Assembly (NCBI GenBank): GCA_020002185.1
Contig: CM034536.1
Span: forward strand, 11,376,837 to 11,440,836
Direction of reading: 5' to 3'
Source: Paraescarpia echinospica
Lineage: Eukaryota; Annelida; Polychaeta; Sabellida; Siboglinidae
DNA: 64,000 bases
Part shown: positions 51,503-60,390 of the stretch, piece after piece
Position numbering within the stretch: the stretch's first letter is position 1
How the letters are laid out: each line of letters begins with the position of its first letter
Made by a program: the position numbers and the translations under genes
The notes under the pieces: generated by a model
The model's input: only the letters and a program-made list of their open reading frames with translations
Databases searched by the model: none
Told to the model about the DNA's origin: nothing

Positions 51503-52222
51503 CACCTACCGAACGGCGTCGACACGAAAGTGCGCATAGTGCGCTCGAAGGACGCCTTCTCGCTGATGGGCGCGGCAGCCGTACCGGGGTGGCGCGTCGT
51601 GCTGCAGGCGATTCGACTGCACGTGTGAAAAGTGAAGTTGAACCCGGCCGTCCAGATGGGACATATCAAAGCGTGGGCGTTGGGAACGGCTAAGTTTCCG
51701 ATGCGTCGCGTCGACTGCAAATCGTTCTCGATAACGGCGGGCGCGCTATCGCACACGCACGAGAACCTGTACATGGGCGCGATTCCGAAACGCCTCTTCC
51801 TGATGATGATCGACAACGTCGCCTACAGAAATCCGTTCGACGCGCGTCACAACGACATAAACTTCCTGTCGTTCGTCGTCGACGGACGTCAGTTGCTGAG
51901 CAAGCCGCTGCAGCCGGACTTCCCGCACAACCGGTACGTGCGCAGCTACATGAATCTCTTCGAGGCGACCGGAAAGGCGTTCGAGGACGAGGGGAACGAC
52001 GTATCGCGCACGGACTTCGGCGCCGGCTACAGCATCTTCGGTTTCGACCTGACCCCCGACTGTTGCGACGGCGATCATTTCAACGTCGTGCGTCAGGGGT
52101 GCGTGGGCGTCGATATGCATTTCGAGACGCCGCTAGCGCGTCCGGTGAACGTCGTCGTGTACGCGGAATACGAGACGGTGATGGAAATCGACCGGAACCG
52201 GAACGTCATTTACGACTGGTAA
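51503..52222 (+). CDS. Jelly-roll capsid protein, F54H12.2-like (C-terminal part, one internal stop)
   Basis: The frame emerges from the gap at 51503 and ends at TAA 52220-52222. Its features match the family known from annotations as F54H12.2-like, which I take to be the hexon-type capsid protein of Polinton/adintovirus-like elements: 'RSKDAFSLMG', 'KLNPAVQMGHIKA', 'NPFDARHNDINFLSFVVDG', 'SKPLQPDFPHNRYVRSY' and the terminal 'NVVVYAEYETVMEIDRNRNV'. About 239 codons are visible, roughly the C-terminal half of a usual 400-450. An in-frame TGA at 51626-51628 stands where the family has an Arg, consistent with CGA to TGA. The intact part starts at GTG 51632. It overlaps the protease start by one base (TAATG). 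The polyadenylation signal is shared after the protease. Confidence 0.8.
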
Positions 52223-52677
52223 TGGATACGTTTCAACTGATGCGTCGTCTGGAACTCGATACGTACGCTAAACGTATCGTCGTCGGCGTCGTTCCTAAAG
52301 ACGCGCTACTTACCGCCGCCATTGGCGCCACCTACCCGACGGCCTTCGTGTGCAACACCGACGACGGCGGCGAACCGGGACAGCACTGGGTGGCCGTCTA
52401 CGTCGGCGCCGACCGACGAGGCGAGTACTTCGATTCGTACGGTCTGCCGCCGCCGCACGCCGACTTCCGCGCCTTCATGCGCCGCCACTGCGGCGACGCG
52501 TGGACGTACAACGACAAGCGCCTGCAGAGCGTCATCTCTAACGTGTGCGGACAATATTGCGTCGCCTACCTTCTCCTCCGATGTCGCGGGATGCCGTTGA
52601 CGACGTTTCAGAACCTATTCGGCACCGATAGGGTGAACAATGACTGTCTCGTACACGATTTATTAAAACCTCATTAA
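52222..52677 (+). CDS. Adenain-like cysteine protease
   Basis: 151 residues from ATG 52222. The adenovirus-protease (C5/C48-type) catalytic pattern is complete: His55 in 'GQHWVAVY', Asp71 in 'YFDSYG', oxyanion Gln102 in 'RLQS' and nucleophile Cys109 in 'SNVCGQYCVAYL'. The Gln-to-Cys spacing of seven is as in adenain. In Polintons and adenoviruses this enzyme matures capsid proteins. The length is normal for Polinton proteases (adenain itself is about 204). It sits directly after the capsid gene with TAATG overlap, implying one transcript and possibly re-initiation. AATAAA follows 18 bases after the stop. All catalytic residues are kept, so this gene looks functional. Confidence 0.9.
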   Translation: MDTFQLMRRLELDTYAKRIVVGVVPKDALLTAAIGATYPTAFVCNTDDGGEPGQHWVAVYVGADRRGEYFDSYGLPPPHADFRAFMRRHCGDAWTYNDKRLQSVISNVCGQYCVAYLLLRCRGMPLTTFQNLFGTDRVNNDCLVHDLLKPH

Positions 52678-52694
52678 CCACCGCTTGTAGAAGA

Positions 52695-52740
52695 AATAAA
52701 AAACGAACGAATCATGTACGCACAATTGTTGGTGTTTATT
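52695..52740. terminator. Back-to-back polyadenylation signals between convergent genes
   Basis: AATAAA on plus at 52695-52700 (for capsid/protease) and AATAAA on minus at 52740-52735 (for the polymerase). The convergent transcripts end within about 150 bases of each other, a compact virus-like arrangement. Confidence 0.7.
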
Positions 52741-52833
52741 ATTACCCACACATACATACATACATACAGAAACTACCCCTAGGGGGGTGGTGGGGGTTAG
52801 GTTAGTAGTAGACGAGTTAGACGAGTTTACGAG

Positions 52834-55800
52834 TTAGACGAGTATCGGCGCCGTAGTGACGCCGTCGTCGAGCACGCGGCGTTTAGCGTAGAAGTAGCTC
52901 AACGCCGCGCGCTCTTGAACGTACGTCAACACGGACGAGTCTTTCACTTGGAAACCGCGGTTCCAGCCGACGCCGTTGCGACGGTCGCGCAGTACGGCGA
53001 GGAAGGTGTGCTCGTCGATGTCGGCGTTCTGTCGCTTGCTGAGCCCCTTCGTGCTGTACTTCGGACCGGCGACGCCGCCGAAGCAGTAGTAGGTTTTGCT
53101 GCACAGCGCCACGATCCCGTCGCCGCGCCACTCTTCTTTGAAGAGACCCGGCGTTCGACGATCGAACAGGCGTCGGCGCGCGCAGCAGGCCGCCTCGTCC
53201 CACGCTAGACCGGCGACGCGCCGTCGTACGTAGGCGTCCACGTGCGCGTCGCAGCATTCGGCCGGAAACCAGAGCGAGCGATTCCGGAAGTAGTGTTCGC
53301 GACGTTCTTCCGGTACGAGCGCGTCGACGTCACGTCCGGCTAGGGCTATGTACGCCGAGTCGGTGTCCATAGCGCAGTACTGGAAGAGCGGACGGGGAAT
53401 GTAGGCGTCGACGAAATCGTAATAAAATTCCAGCATTCTCAATTTTGCGTACTGCAATACGAAATAGCCGATATGTATCGGCAGGCCGTAGACGATTTTA
53501 CGCTTATTCAGCGCCACCTCGTACAGCGCGTCGTCGACGACGGCGTCCAGTTGCCGGAAGCGGCGATTGTTGACGAGCATCGACGCGCCGACCGGCGTCG
53601 CGTACTTGATTTCCCGGTGCCGATCGACGCGCGTAATCGTTTTCCCGTAGGAACTGTTCCCGAGAAGTTTAAATGTATCGGCGATGATCGATTTGTCGGG
53701 ATCGATATCGCCCTCGCGACGCGCCGTCGAAACCGCGTCGCCGAAGCGGCGAAAGCACGCTATCGGCGCGTACTCGACGATCTGGTAGACGCGCTCGACG
53801 ACGAGCCCGTGCGCCAGATACCAGCGTAGGAGCGGCGTCGCGAGCAGATCGCCGCGCCGAAGTAGCTACCGACGAGCGTGCGTTGAGGTCGCGTGAGGAG
53901 ATCGTGCGATTCGGCGTAGTCGCGCATGAACGGGCTGAGATCGTCGCGCGCGATATCGACGTTCTTGAATACCGGCTGCATCTCGGCGAACTTGTCGCGC
54001 AGCGCTTCCGGTACGGCGATATCGCACTGCACGAGGCCGAACAGAGAGCCGTCGCGCACCGCCTCCAGTATCGTCGAGAGCGTAATGGCGGCGGTCGGTT
54101 GCCATCGTGACGCGTCGGGCGGCGTCGGCACCGCCGGCGGTTGCACGGCGTGCCACTGGCACTCCCACATTTCGACGACTTCGTCGACGAAACGGCGCAG
54201 GTAGGCGGTCACGGCGATCGTCGCGGCGTACAGCGTCGTCATCGGTTGACCGTTGACGGCGTTCGTCGTCACGCGCGCCTGACACGTCGGGCAACCGTGA
54301 AAATAGCAGCCGTGAAATTGGTACGCCGTTCGCGTGGCGGCGCACCAGCCGTCGACTCGGTACTTTCCGATGCGCTTCTCGCGTCCGTTCAACTGGTGAC
54401 GTATACGCGCGCCGGTTTCCGCCTCCACGCGCGTCAACCACTCCACGGCCATACGACCGTAGCGGTGCACGCGTTCCGCTCGAAAGGCGTTCTCAGCGCG
54501 TCGGCGCGTGTACCAGCCCGTCGGCATCTCCTGCATTATCGCCCATAGATAGAGGCCGTTCGCGTCGAAGCCTACTATCGATCGGCACGGCGCGCCGCCA
54601 CGAATCGACGTCACGTCGGCCTCGTGGTGGCGCGCGAAGATGATCGACGGGCCGCCGACGATCTGCGCCTGCAGCAGACGGTGCAGATCTTTGTTCGGCT
54701 CGTTGAAGAGCGAGAAATGGATCGACTTCGGCAGGTCGTTGAACAGGTACAACAACGTCAACCCCGGTACGCTGATGGCGTCCTTGAACATGTCGATACG
54801 TCGGCGCCGATAGAAGGCGAACTGGCGATCGACGGCCTCGAGAAACGGCGCCACGTCACGATTGTTATACCACACAAGAAAATCGCGCATCGACGTCATG
54901 CCCTCGTCGCGCCACGCCGTCGCGCAAATCTCGTACGCCTCCGCGGAGATTCCCTCGCGTTTCAGCTGGCTGTAGAAAGCTTCGCGCGACGGCAGGGCGG
55001 TTTCGTCCAGACGCGACAACGCGTCGATGTGCTCGTACGGGAAGTAGCCCTTCGTTGCCGAGCAACCGTACGCTTTCAGAAAGCGATCGTAGCTAACGCC
55101 GGGCGCGAGGTAATTCGTTATGTCCAGGAACTTCAACGTCGTCGTCGACAGGCACATGTAATTGTTCTGACGTTTAATGGTAAACGCCGACGACGTGTGC
55201 TGCGCGTCGTCGGTTATGAGCAGGGGGGTCAAGTACTTTTTGACGACGTTCAAGTCGTACTTACCCGAATTAAATCCCAATACGGGCATTTGTCGAAGGT
55301 ACGTCCACAGCCGGTCGGCGAGTGTGGCGTACGGTGACGCGTCGGCGTCGTCGTCGTCGTTGCATCGTCGCCGCCAGTCGGCGTCGAGCGCGTCGAGCGC
55401 CTCGAAGGTCGCGTCGTAGCGGGGACGTAGAATCGCGCACGCCGCCGCGCTCACCGCTTCCAGGTCGTCGATGAGGCGACGCGCGAGTTCCGACGAATCG
55501 CCGGTCGTGACGTAACAGCGCGCCGCTTCGTGACCGGGCACGTTCGACGCGACGCTCACGCTGAGCAGTTCGTGTCGCGCGATCCAGCGGCATTTGTCGC
55601 TATTCGTCGGCAGATCGTTATCGGCGAAATAGCACTCGAAATCGAACGTCGCGCGGTACGGGTAGTAGCGCAGGTCGTCGTCGCCGACGTCGATGCCTTC
55701 GTCGTCGAGCCGCTCGAATACGGACGCCGTCGGTCGGTAGACGCCGCCGGGGAACACGTGACGAACGCCGCCTTCGCACGTCGCTTCGTGACGCCGTAAC

Positions 55801-56939
55801 TTGTACGTGCTCCGCCAGAGGACGCTGCCGCATTTCCCGCATTTGTACGTTTTCGTGTACGCGCGCCGATCGCTTATGTACGAGAAGTGCGACTCGTACA
55901 GGTTGACGTTCAGCGTCGTGGGGTGCGCTTCGAGCGATCGACGGACTAGTTCGGCGACGTCGTTCGTCAGTCGACGATAGACGACGACGTTGATGCCGAA
56001 AACCGTCTCCACGCGATCCAGTTCGTTCAGGCGCACACCGCCACCGTTCGAGGTCGTCGCCGTGTCGCGACGATACCGCGCGTACAGACGTTTAGCGTCT
56101 TTCGTTAAACGGTTCGTATGACGGATACTTTGACCTCGTCGGTGACCTTGCAGGTGAAGGGCGATGCATCGGAAGAGACACAGATGATCGTCGTAGGGCG
56201 CGCCTCGAACATCGTTCGTCAACGACACGATGGACCTGTTGAGGCGCACGTAGGCGGGAAGCGTCGTCACGCCAACGCAGCCGATAGGATGATTGATGAT
56301 GACGTTCACGAAGTAGGTGGCGTTAGTTACGAGCTCGACGATCCATCCCGAGTCGGGACGCTGCGCGATGGCGTACTGCAGTACGTCGGTAGTGCGCACG
56401 GCGTCGAGGAATCGTTCGAATGAACGGCTATCGGTAACTAGGGCGGGTGTTTCGAGGAGGCGTCCGCAACAGTTACACGAAGAATGAAAATATCGGTACC
56501 GACCCGACACCTTGTGGCGTAATACAAAACCATAACTAACGTTAATTTTAAACGCGTTCTTTTGCGCGCGAAACATTTCCCTCAGACGCGGTTCGAGTAC
56601 GCGCGTACTCGTACAGGCGGTCATACGATAGTTGTAACGCGACTGTATGACGCCGCGCGCCACCGACGTCTCTATGCTACGCCGGTGCTCGTCTACGACA
56701 CGCTGTAGATCGTCGGGCGACGGCGGCGCGCTAGCGGCGGCCTCCACTGATTCACTAGGTGGCGAACGGCCACACTGCAGCCTCAGATGTCGTAGCATAG
56801 CGTAACGCGTGGTGTATAGCTTGCCACATTTTGGGCACTCTCGCACTTTTAAGCATAGCGCTTCGTGTCGTTCTAACATCGACTGCGTCGCGGAATAGCG
56901 CCCACATTTCGGACATTGCCATGACGATGGTGGTGGCAT
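52834..56939 (-). CDS. Protein-primed type B DNA polymerase (Polinton type), one frameshift
   Basis: ATG at 56939; about 1370 codons in all. Two C2H2/C2HC-like fingers (residues 9-29 and 35-56); an OTU-like region ('DDHLCLFRC' about 249, 'SHFSYISD' about 350); a third finger ('CGKCG' about 366). The 3'-5' exonuclease has motif I 'FDFECYF' (about 431), motif II 'GFNSGKYDLN' (about 554) and 'YNNRDV' (about 690). Polymerase motif A is 'GFDANGLYL' (about 789). A 'YQFHGCYFHGC' insert typical of Polinton enzymes follows (about 872). Motif B 'NSSYG' and motif C 'MDTDS' lie in the other frame. A single missing base near 53850-53860 (about codon 1027) moves the reading frame; it is then open to 52834. 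The enzyme would replicate the element from a terminal protein. Own TATA box upstream. Confidence 0.92.
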
Positions 56940-56969
56940 TCTCTCTAATGAATATTTTTCGAGCGTCGC

Positions 56970-56977
56970 TATTTATA
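56970..56977 (-). promoter_or_regulatory. TATA box of the polymerase gene
   Basis: TATAAATA on the minus strand about 31-38 bases upstream of the polymerase ATG, which is close for a core promoter and leaves a very short leader. Confidence 0.55.
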
Positions 56978-56984
56978 ACGACGA

Positions 56985-57345
56985 CGGTGACGGTGGTGGT
57001 GGTGGTAAGTACACCCTAGCGGGAAGAATGTGTGGTGGTGGTGGTTTTTCTAACTAACCCTAGCGGTGGCGTGTAGCGGGAAGAATGTGTGGTGGTGGTG
57101 GTTTTTCTAACTAACCCTAGCGGTGGTGTGTAGCGGGGAGATTTTTCTAACTAGCGGTAATTTTTCTAACTAGGTAACTCGAATTTTTCTAACTAACCCT
57201 AGCGGTGGTGTGTAGCGGGAAGCTTTTTCTAACTGTGTGGTGATTTTTCTAACTAACCCTAGCGGTGGTGTGTAGCGGGATTTCTAACTGTGTGGTGATT
57301 TTTCTAACTAGCGGTAATTTTTCTAACTAGGTAACTCGGAAACGG
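56985..57345. repeat. Degenerate tandem repeats 'tttttctaactaaccctagc'
   Basis: About eight units combine 'tttttctaactaaccctagc', 'ggtggtgtgtagcgggaag' and 'tgtgtggtggtggtgg' in varying order. They separate the polymerase promoter from the 3' end of the next minus-strand gene. The 'taaccctag' part is not a clean telomere repeat. Confidence 0.75.
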
Positions 57346-57363
57346 AAAGAACATTTTCAACGT

Positions 57364-57369
57364 TTTATT
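57364..57369 (-). terminator. Polyadenylation signal AATAAA (minus strand)
   Basis: Lies about 65 bases past the stop of the 57433-58083 frame. It is the only clear signal for the whole minus-strand block 57433-59566, which suggests a shared 3' end for nested transcripts. Confidence 0.6.
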
Positions 57370-57432
57370 CGGTACTTTTACAACAGTGTGAAGCCTTCGT
57401 TTCGATAGCAAGCAAATTCTACTAGTGTTCGT

Positions 57433-58083
57433 TCATTCAAGTCCGCTCCGACGTTGCACGTACGTGTGCACGGCCGACTCCAGTTGCACGCGATTCATGT
57501 AATCTCGCCAATTCGTCCCCAACAACCAGTTGGATACGAATTGGACCAAATACAATTCTCCTGCACGGCCCGTTTGCGGCTGCTGATCACCGGAAGAAAT
57601 CGTCACCGTAGTCTCGCTTAGTATATGGACTAGTCTCGTAAAACACGGAATAAGTGATCGTCGTAGGAACGTTTCCATGACCTCGTTGAAGTGCCGCGTC
57701 ACGATACACCCCGGCTTAACGTAACGTTGCATGTAGACGCGATTCGGCCGCCCCGCGCGATAGCCGGCCATGTGAACGTAGGGGCAGCCTTCATTTGATT
57801 CGCATAGCCCGCAATGGTCTCGTGCCTTCTCTAGAACCATTTCGCCGATAGTCTCGGCGATGAGATCCATAGCCAGTCGTTCGTAACGTACGATCAACTG
57901 ACTCCGGCTCGGCACGACGAGTTGCCGACACGTCCCCAGCTCCTCCGATACGCTCCAGTACGGTCCCATCCCAGCCAGGCTGTCGTTATACGTCGGTGGA
58001 GGGGGGCGCGTTCGGGGCGATCCCAGCGCCTCCTCAATTATTGCCTCCAATACGTGAGCGTCACGTATTCCTCCGCCACTACC
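57433..58083 (-). CDS. Hypothetical element protein E (terminal body exon)
   Basis: Begins after 'gctttgtgctgtag' at 58083 in phase 0 with 'GSGGGIRDAHVLEAIIEEAL' and ends at 57433, 216 residues. There is no ATG for the first 37 residues, so a start must come by splicing. Features are a Pro-rich stretch (RPPPPTY) and a Cys/His cluster (CGLCESNEGCPYVHMAG, about residues 91-107 from the exon start) that could bind metal. The C-terminal half is helical. No family recognised. Codon use and GC content match the polymerase and protease. Likely spliced to the leader at 59537-59566 or to one of the blocks at 58102-58572. Confidence 0.65.
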   Translation of the reverse strand, partial: GSGGGIRDAHVLEAIIEEALGSPRTRPPPPTYNDSLAGMGPYWSVSEELGTCRQLVVPSRSQLIVRYERLAMDLIAETIGEMVLEKARDHCGLCESNEGCPYVHMAGYRAGRPNRVYMQRYVKPGCIVTRHFNEVMETFLRRSLIPCFTRLVHILSETTVTISSGDQQPQTGRAGELYLVQFVSNWLLGTNWRDYMNRVQLESAVHTYVQRRSGLE

Positions 58084-58101
58084 CTACAGCACAAAGCAGT
58101 T

Positions 58102-58185
58102 CTACTCTTTACGTGATATCACCGTCAGCAACGCGTGTATGAAGTCGCTCATACATTCACGTCTGGTTTGTTGCATCAGAGCGTC
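58102..58185 (-). CDS. Small body exon D
   Basis: After acceptor 'aatgtgttgtag', phase 0, 27 residues beginning 'DALMQQTRRECMSDFIHALL' to TAG. It may be its own short product or an internal exon joined from C by the strong gtaaga donor. A possible onward donor is ACG|gtgata (phase 0) to exon E. Confidence 0.4.
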   Translation of the reverse strand, partial: DALMQQTRRECMSDFIHALLTVISRKE

Positions 58186-58204
58186 CTACAACACATTATT
58201 ATGA

Positions 58205-58354
58205 TTAGTCCTCATCCTCCTTCTCCTTCTCCTCCACTGACCCCGCCGGCACACCCCGTTCCAACAACGTTCTTACGAACGTTGCAACCTCGTCGTACTG
58301 AGCGCGAATCCTTTCGTTGTTCGCAAGCATTTTTTGGAGTACGCAGCGCACTTC
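58205..58354 (-). CDS. Small body exon C
   Basis: Follows a textbook intron end: TACTAAC branch site, pyrimidine tract and 'gctttatgtgctttag'. Phase 0, 49 residues, helical and charged ('EVRCVLQKMLANNERIRAQY'), ending in an acidic tail and TAA. It contains an internal phase-0 donor ('TTC|gtaaga', exon end 58277). That donor would join body D across a 91-base intron, so both a terminal and an internal use are possible. Function unknown. Confidence 0.45.
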   Translation of the reverse strand, partial: EVRCVLQKMLANNERIRAQYDEVATFVRTLLERGVPAGSVEEKEKEDED

Positions 58355-58377
58355 CTAAAGCACATAAAGCACAACTG

Positions 58378-58572
58378 TTAGTACATCAAACTACTACGAA
58401 ATAGGCTTGCTTCATAGGCCAACCAAAACGCTTTTATATATTGTTCGGCCGACTCGGCTAATAGTTCAAAGCTCTGCTTGCTTAGTTCCAGCCCCTGACG
58501 ATCTCTCATTCGTTGTCGTTCGTTGGCGTGCTTCAATAAATCTACCAGTAGCGGCCAATTTTCCTCCTCTTC
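58378..58572 (-). CDS. Small body exon B, helical acidic protein
   Basis: Starts after 'tgttgttgtgttgtttgtag' in phase 0 directly behind the RPA-like gene's stop. It has 64 residues beginning 'EEEENWPLLVDLLKHANERQ', strongly amphipathic, ending in TAA within TACTAAC. Its first ATG is at codon 22, so a spliced start is likely. No family recognised. Confidence 0.45.
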   Translation of the reverse strand, partial: EEEENWPLLVDLLKHANERQRMRDRQGLELSKQSFELLAESAEQYIKAFWLAYEASLFRSSLMY

Positions 58573-58598
58573 CTACAAACAACACAACAACAACAACA

Positions 58599-59411
58599 TT
58601 AGTCATCGTCGTCATATCTTTTTAGTGTGCGGACTGTATACGAGGGGTCCCCGTTCCAAGTCGTCTTCCGCACACTAATCTCCACTTTAGTACCGGTTAA
58701 CTCGAGCACGGTATCGCGGAGATCCTCCTCGTTCAATTCCGTCAGGTACTCGGCCGTGAACTCGACGAGATTAGACATTTGGCTATCGAACAACGTAAGC
58801 CAAAGCTCATCTTCGTCCTCCTCACCGTCCTTCACCATCACACGCAACGCGAAGAAATATTTCGGTACAAACACTTCCCCGTGCGTTCGACATATCAGGA
58901 CCCTGTCTTTGTTTGTCTGTAATGTTCGGCGACAACGGGAACATCCCAAATAGGTGGTGCCGGGTTCGCCTTTGTACGAGACGGCCTCGATCGTAACGGG
59001 TGACAGGATTCTATATACGCCGTTGACGGCGCACTTCAGATGTCTCAGACTCACCGCTGTGGCGCGTGTCGACGCCGTCGATTCACGTTCCATCGATCCG
59101 CTCCGCGACAGGACCGGGGGCTGCGCTGCCGTCTCGTCGGACTGTTCCAAGCGCGCCTCTTCGGCGCTCCGTTTTCGACCGACCGTCAACGGGGCCGCGA
59201 TCAGCGTAACGGGACGCTTAACGGGCGGTGACACCCCCGTTGACAAGGCTGCAATCAGTGCCGAAGGTTGACTGCTGCTGGCCGAAGGTTGACTGCTGCT
59301 GGCCGCCGCCTTCATCGACTGCTTACGCGGCGCCCTCGACTTTTTTGTTTGTTGTTGTTGTTGTTGACTTTCATCCGCCATGTTGCGGAAGAACGTCTGC
59401 TGCTTGCTGCT
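58599..59411 (-). CDS. RPA70-C-like OB-fold ssDNA-binding protein
   Basis: The body runs from acceptor (AG at 59413-59412, 'gtattctttctacag' with ctaac branch) to TAA at 58599. The internal ATG at 59381 gives 260 residues. The N-terminal 110 residues are Gln/Ser/Ala/Pro-rich and basic, probably disordered. The C-terminal domain resembles the large-subunit C domain of replication protein A: zinc ribbon CSRC (147, 150) with C164 and H167, strand 'YFFALRVMVKDG', and 'LWLTLFDSQMSNLV', equivalent to the W-x-T-x-F strand. It likely protects single-stranded DNA during protein-primed replication by the neighbouring polymerase. The ten codons between acceptor and ATG are open and in frame, so a leader-encoded N-terminus is possible. 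The stop lies in the branch site of the next body. Confidence 0.75.
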   Translation of the reverse strand, partial: SSKQQTFFRNMADESQQQQQQTKKSRAPRKQSMKAAASSSQPSASSSQPSALIAALSTGVSPPVKRPVTLIAAPLTVGRKRSAEEARLEQSDETAAQPPVLSRSGSMERESTASTRATAVSLRHLKCAVNGVYRILSPVTIEAVSYKGEPGTTYLGCSRCRRTLQTNKDRVLICRTHGEVFVPKYFFALRVMVKDGEEDEDELWLTLFDSQMSNLVEFTAEYLTELNEEDLRDTVLELTGTKVEISVRKTTWNGDPSYTVRTLKRYDDDD

Positions 59412-59499
59412 CTGTAGAAAGAATACACGGTTAGAAGTTCGGCGTCATACAATATAACATTTTCTCAGCCGTTATATACCTTTTCCAAATAACACGCAT

Positions 59500-60290
59500 G
59501 CGCACTTCACCCTAATACGTCATCTTATTCAATTACCAGTGTGAGTGCCTCGTACATTTCAGACATTTTGTTTTCGAAAAAAGCATCCGGTCACCTCGGT
59601 ACATTCGCCGTTAAATCTCTCCTTACATCGATTTTCTCTAATATCGATGCACCTCGCGTGTCCTGACTCCACAGAGAATCTATACAACGTTTAGTTTCGT
59701 GCTTTTAACGTTTCGTTTATTGTTTTTGAAATGTCACTGTCTACACTATAACGCGCATGCGCACTTCACTCATATCCTTATCTTTTTTCAATTATCGTCG
59801 CGCATATTTCATCCAACCCAGGCATTTTGTTTTCAGAAAAAAGTTAGCGTTCACGTCAGTGCATACATCGTCAAATGTGACTTTTACCGCAAATTTCTCT
59901 AATATCTATGCATCTCGTGTGTCCTGATCCCCCAGCGATCTTATACAACGTTTTATTTCGCGCTTTTAACGTTTCATTTATCGTTTGTAAAAATCCATTG
60001 TTCTCCGTTCACATTCCAACTCGTTAAGTCACGCGCAACAGATGTCACATGTGCGCTTAACGCATTCCGTTTACTCTCCGAGGAATTTGTTTTAGGAAAA
60101 AAGCTAACGTTCACGTCAGTGCATTCATCGTCAAATGTGACTTTTACCGCAAATTTCTCTAATATACACGCATCTCGTGTTTCCTGACCCTCCAGTGATC
60201 GTATATAACGTTTAATTTCGTACTTTTAACGTTTCGTTTAACGTTTGTAAAAATCCCTTTGTTCTCCGTTCACATGTCAATCAAAATCAG
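59500..60290. repeat. Three 260-bp tandem copies of a promoter-leader unit
   Basis: Anchors 'cttttaacgtttcgttta' or close variants occur at 59702, 59963 and 60223. Each unit also has 'caaatttctctaatat' or a variant, a 'gtgtcctga.cc' block and, in two of three, 'gcgcatgcgcacttca'-like sequence. On the minus strand each unit ends in the leader region. This lies between divergent transcription units (RPA side minus, 60391 side plus) and probably is the control region. Confidence 0.7.
59537..59566 (-). CDS. Leader exon with start codon (MSEMYEALTL), phase-0 donor
   Basis: ATG at 59566 opens ten codons ending in CTG followed by gtaattg. The donor is in phase 0, the same phase as the acceptors at 59411, 58572, 58354, 58185 and 58083. 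A TATA-like 'tgtatag' lies about 115 bases upstream. Two degenerate copies of the unit lie further upstream, one with ATG but no GT, the other with GT but no ATG, so only this one can work. Confidence 0.55.
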
Positions 60291-60390
60291 TCGTAGTGTC
60301 ATGCGCCGCCGCTGTTTTCACGACGCGCACATTTCATACACGCTTTTACAACCACGCAAACACGTCGTCTCCACCCATCGCTCTCACAAC

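Noticed and set aside
50200..51816. 538-codon minus-strand frame joining minisatellite to the element
   Set aside because: It runs through 1000 N and is antisense to the capsid gene.
54624..55337. 237-codon plus-strand frame (and other plus frames 52063-56423)
   Set aside because: Antisense or alternate-frame shadows of the polymerase, protease and capsid genes caused by high GC and few stops.
57000..57345. Telomere-like 'taaccctag' repeats
   Set aside because: Units are irregular, mixed with other motifs and internal to the element. Not a telomeric array.
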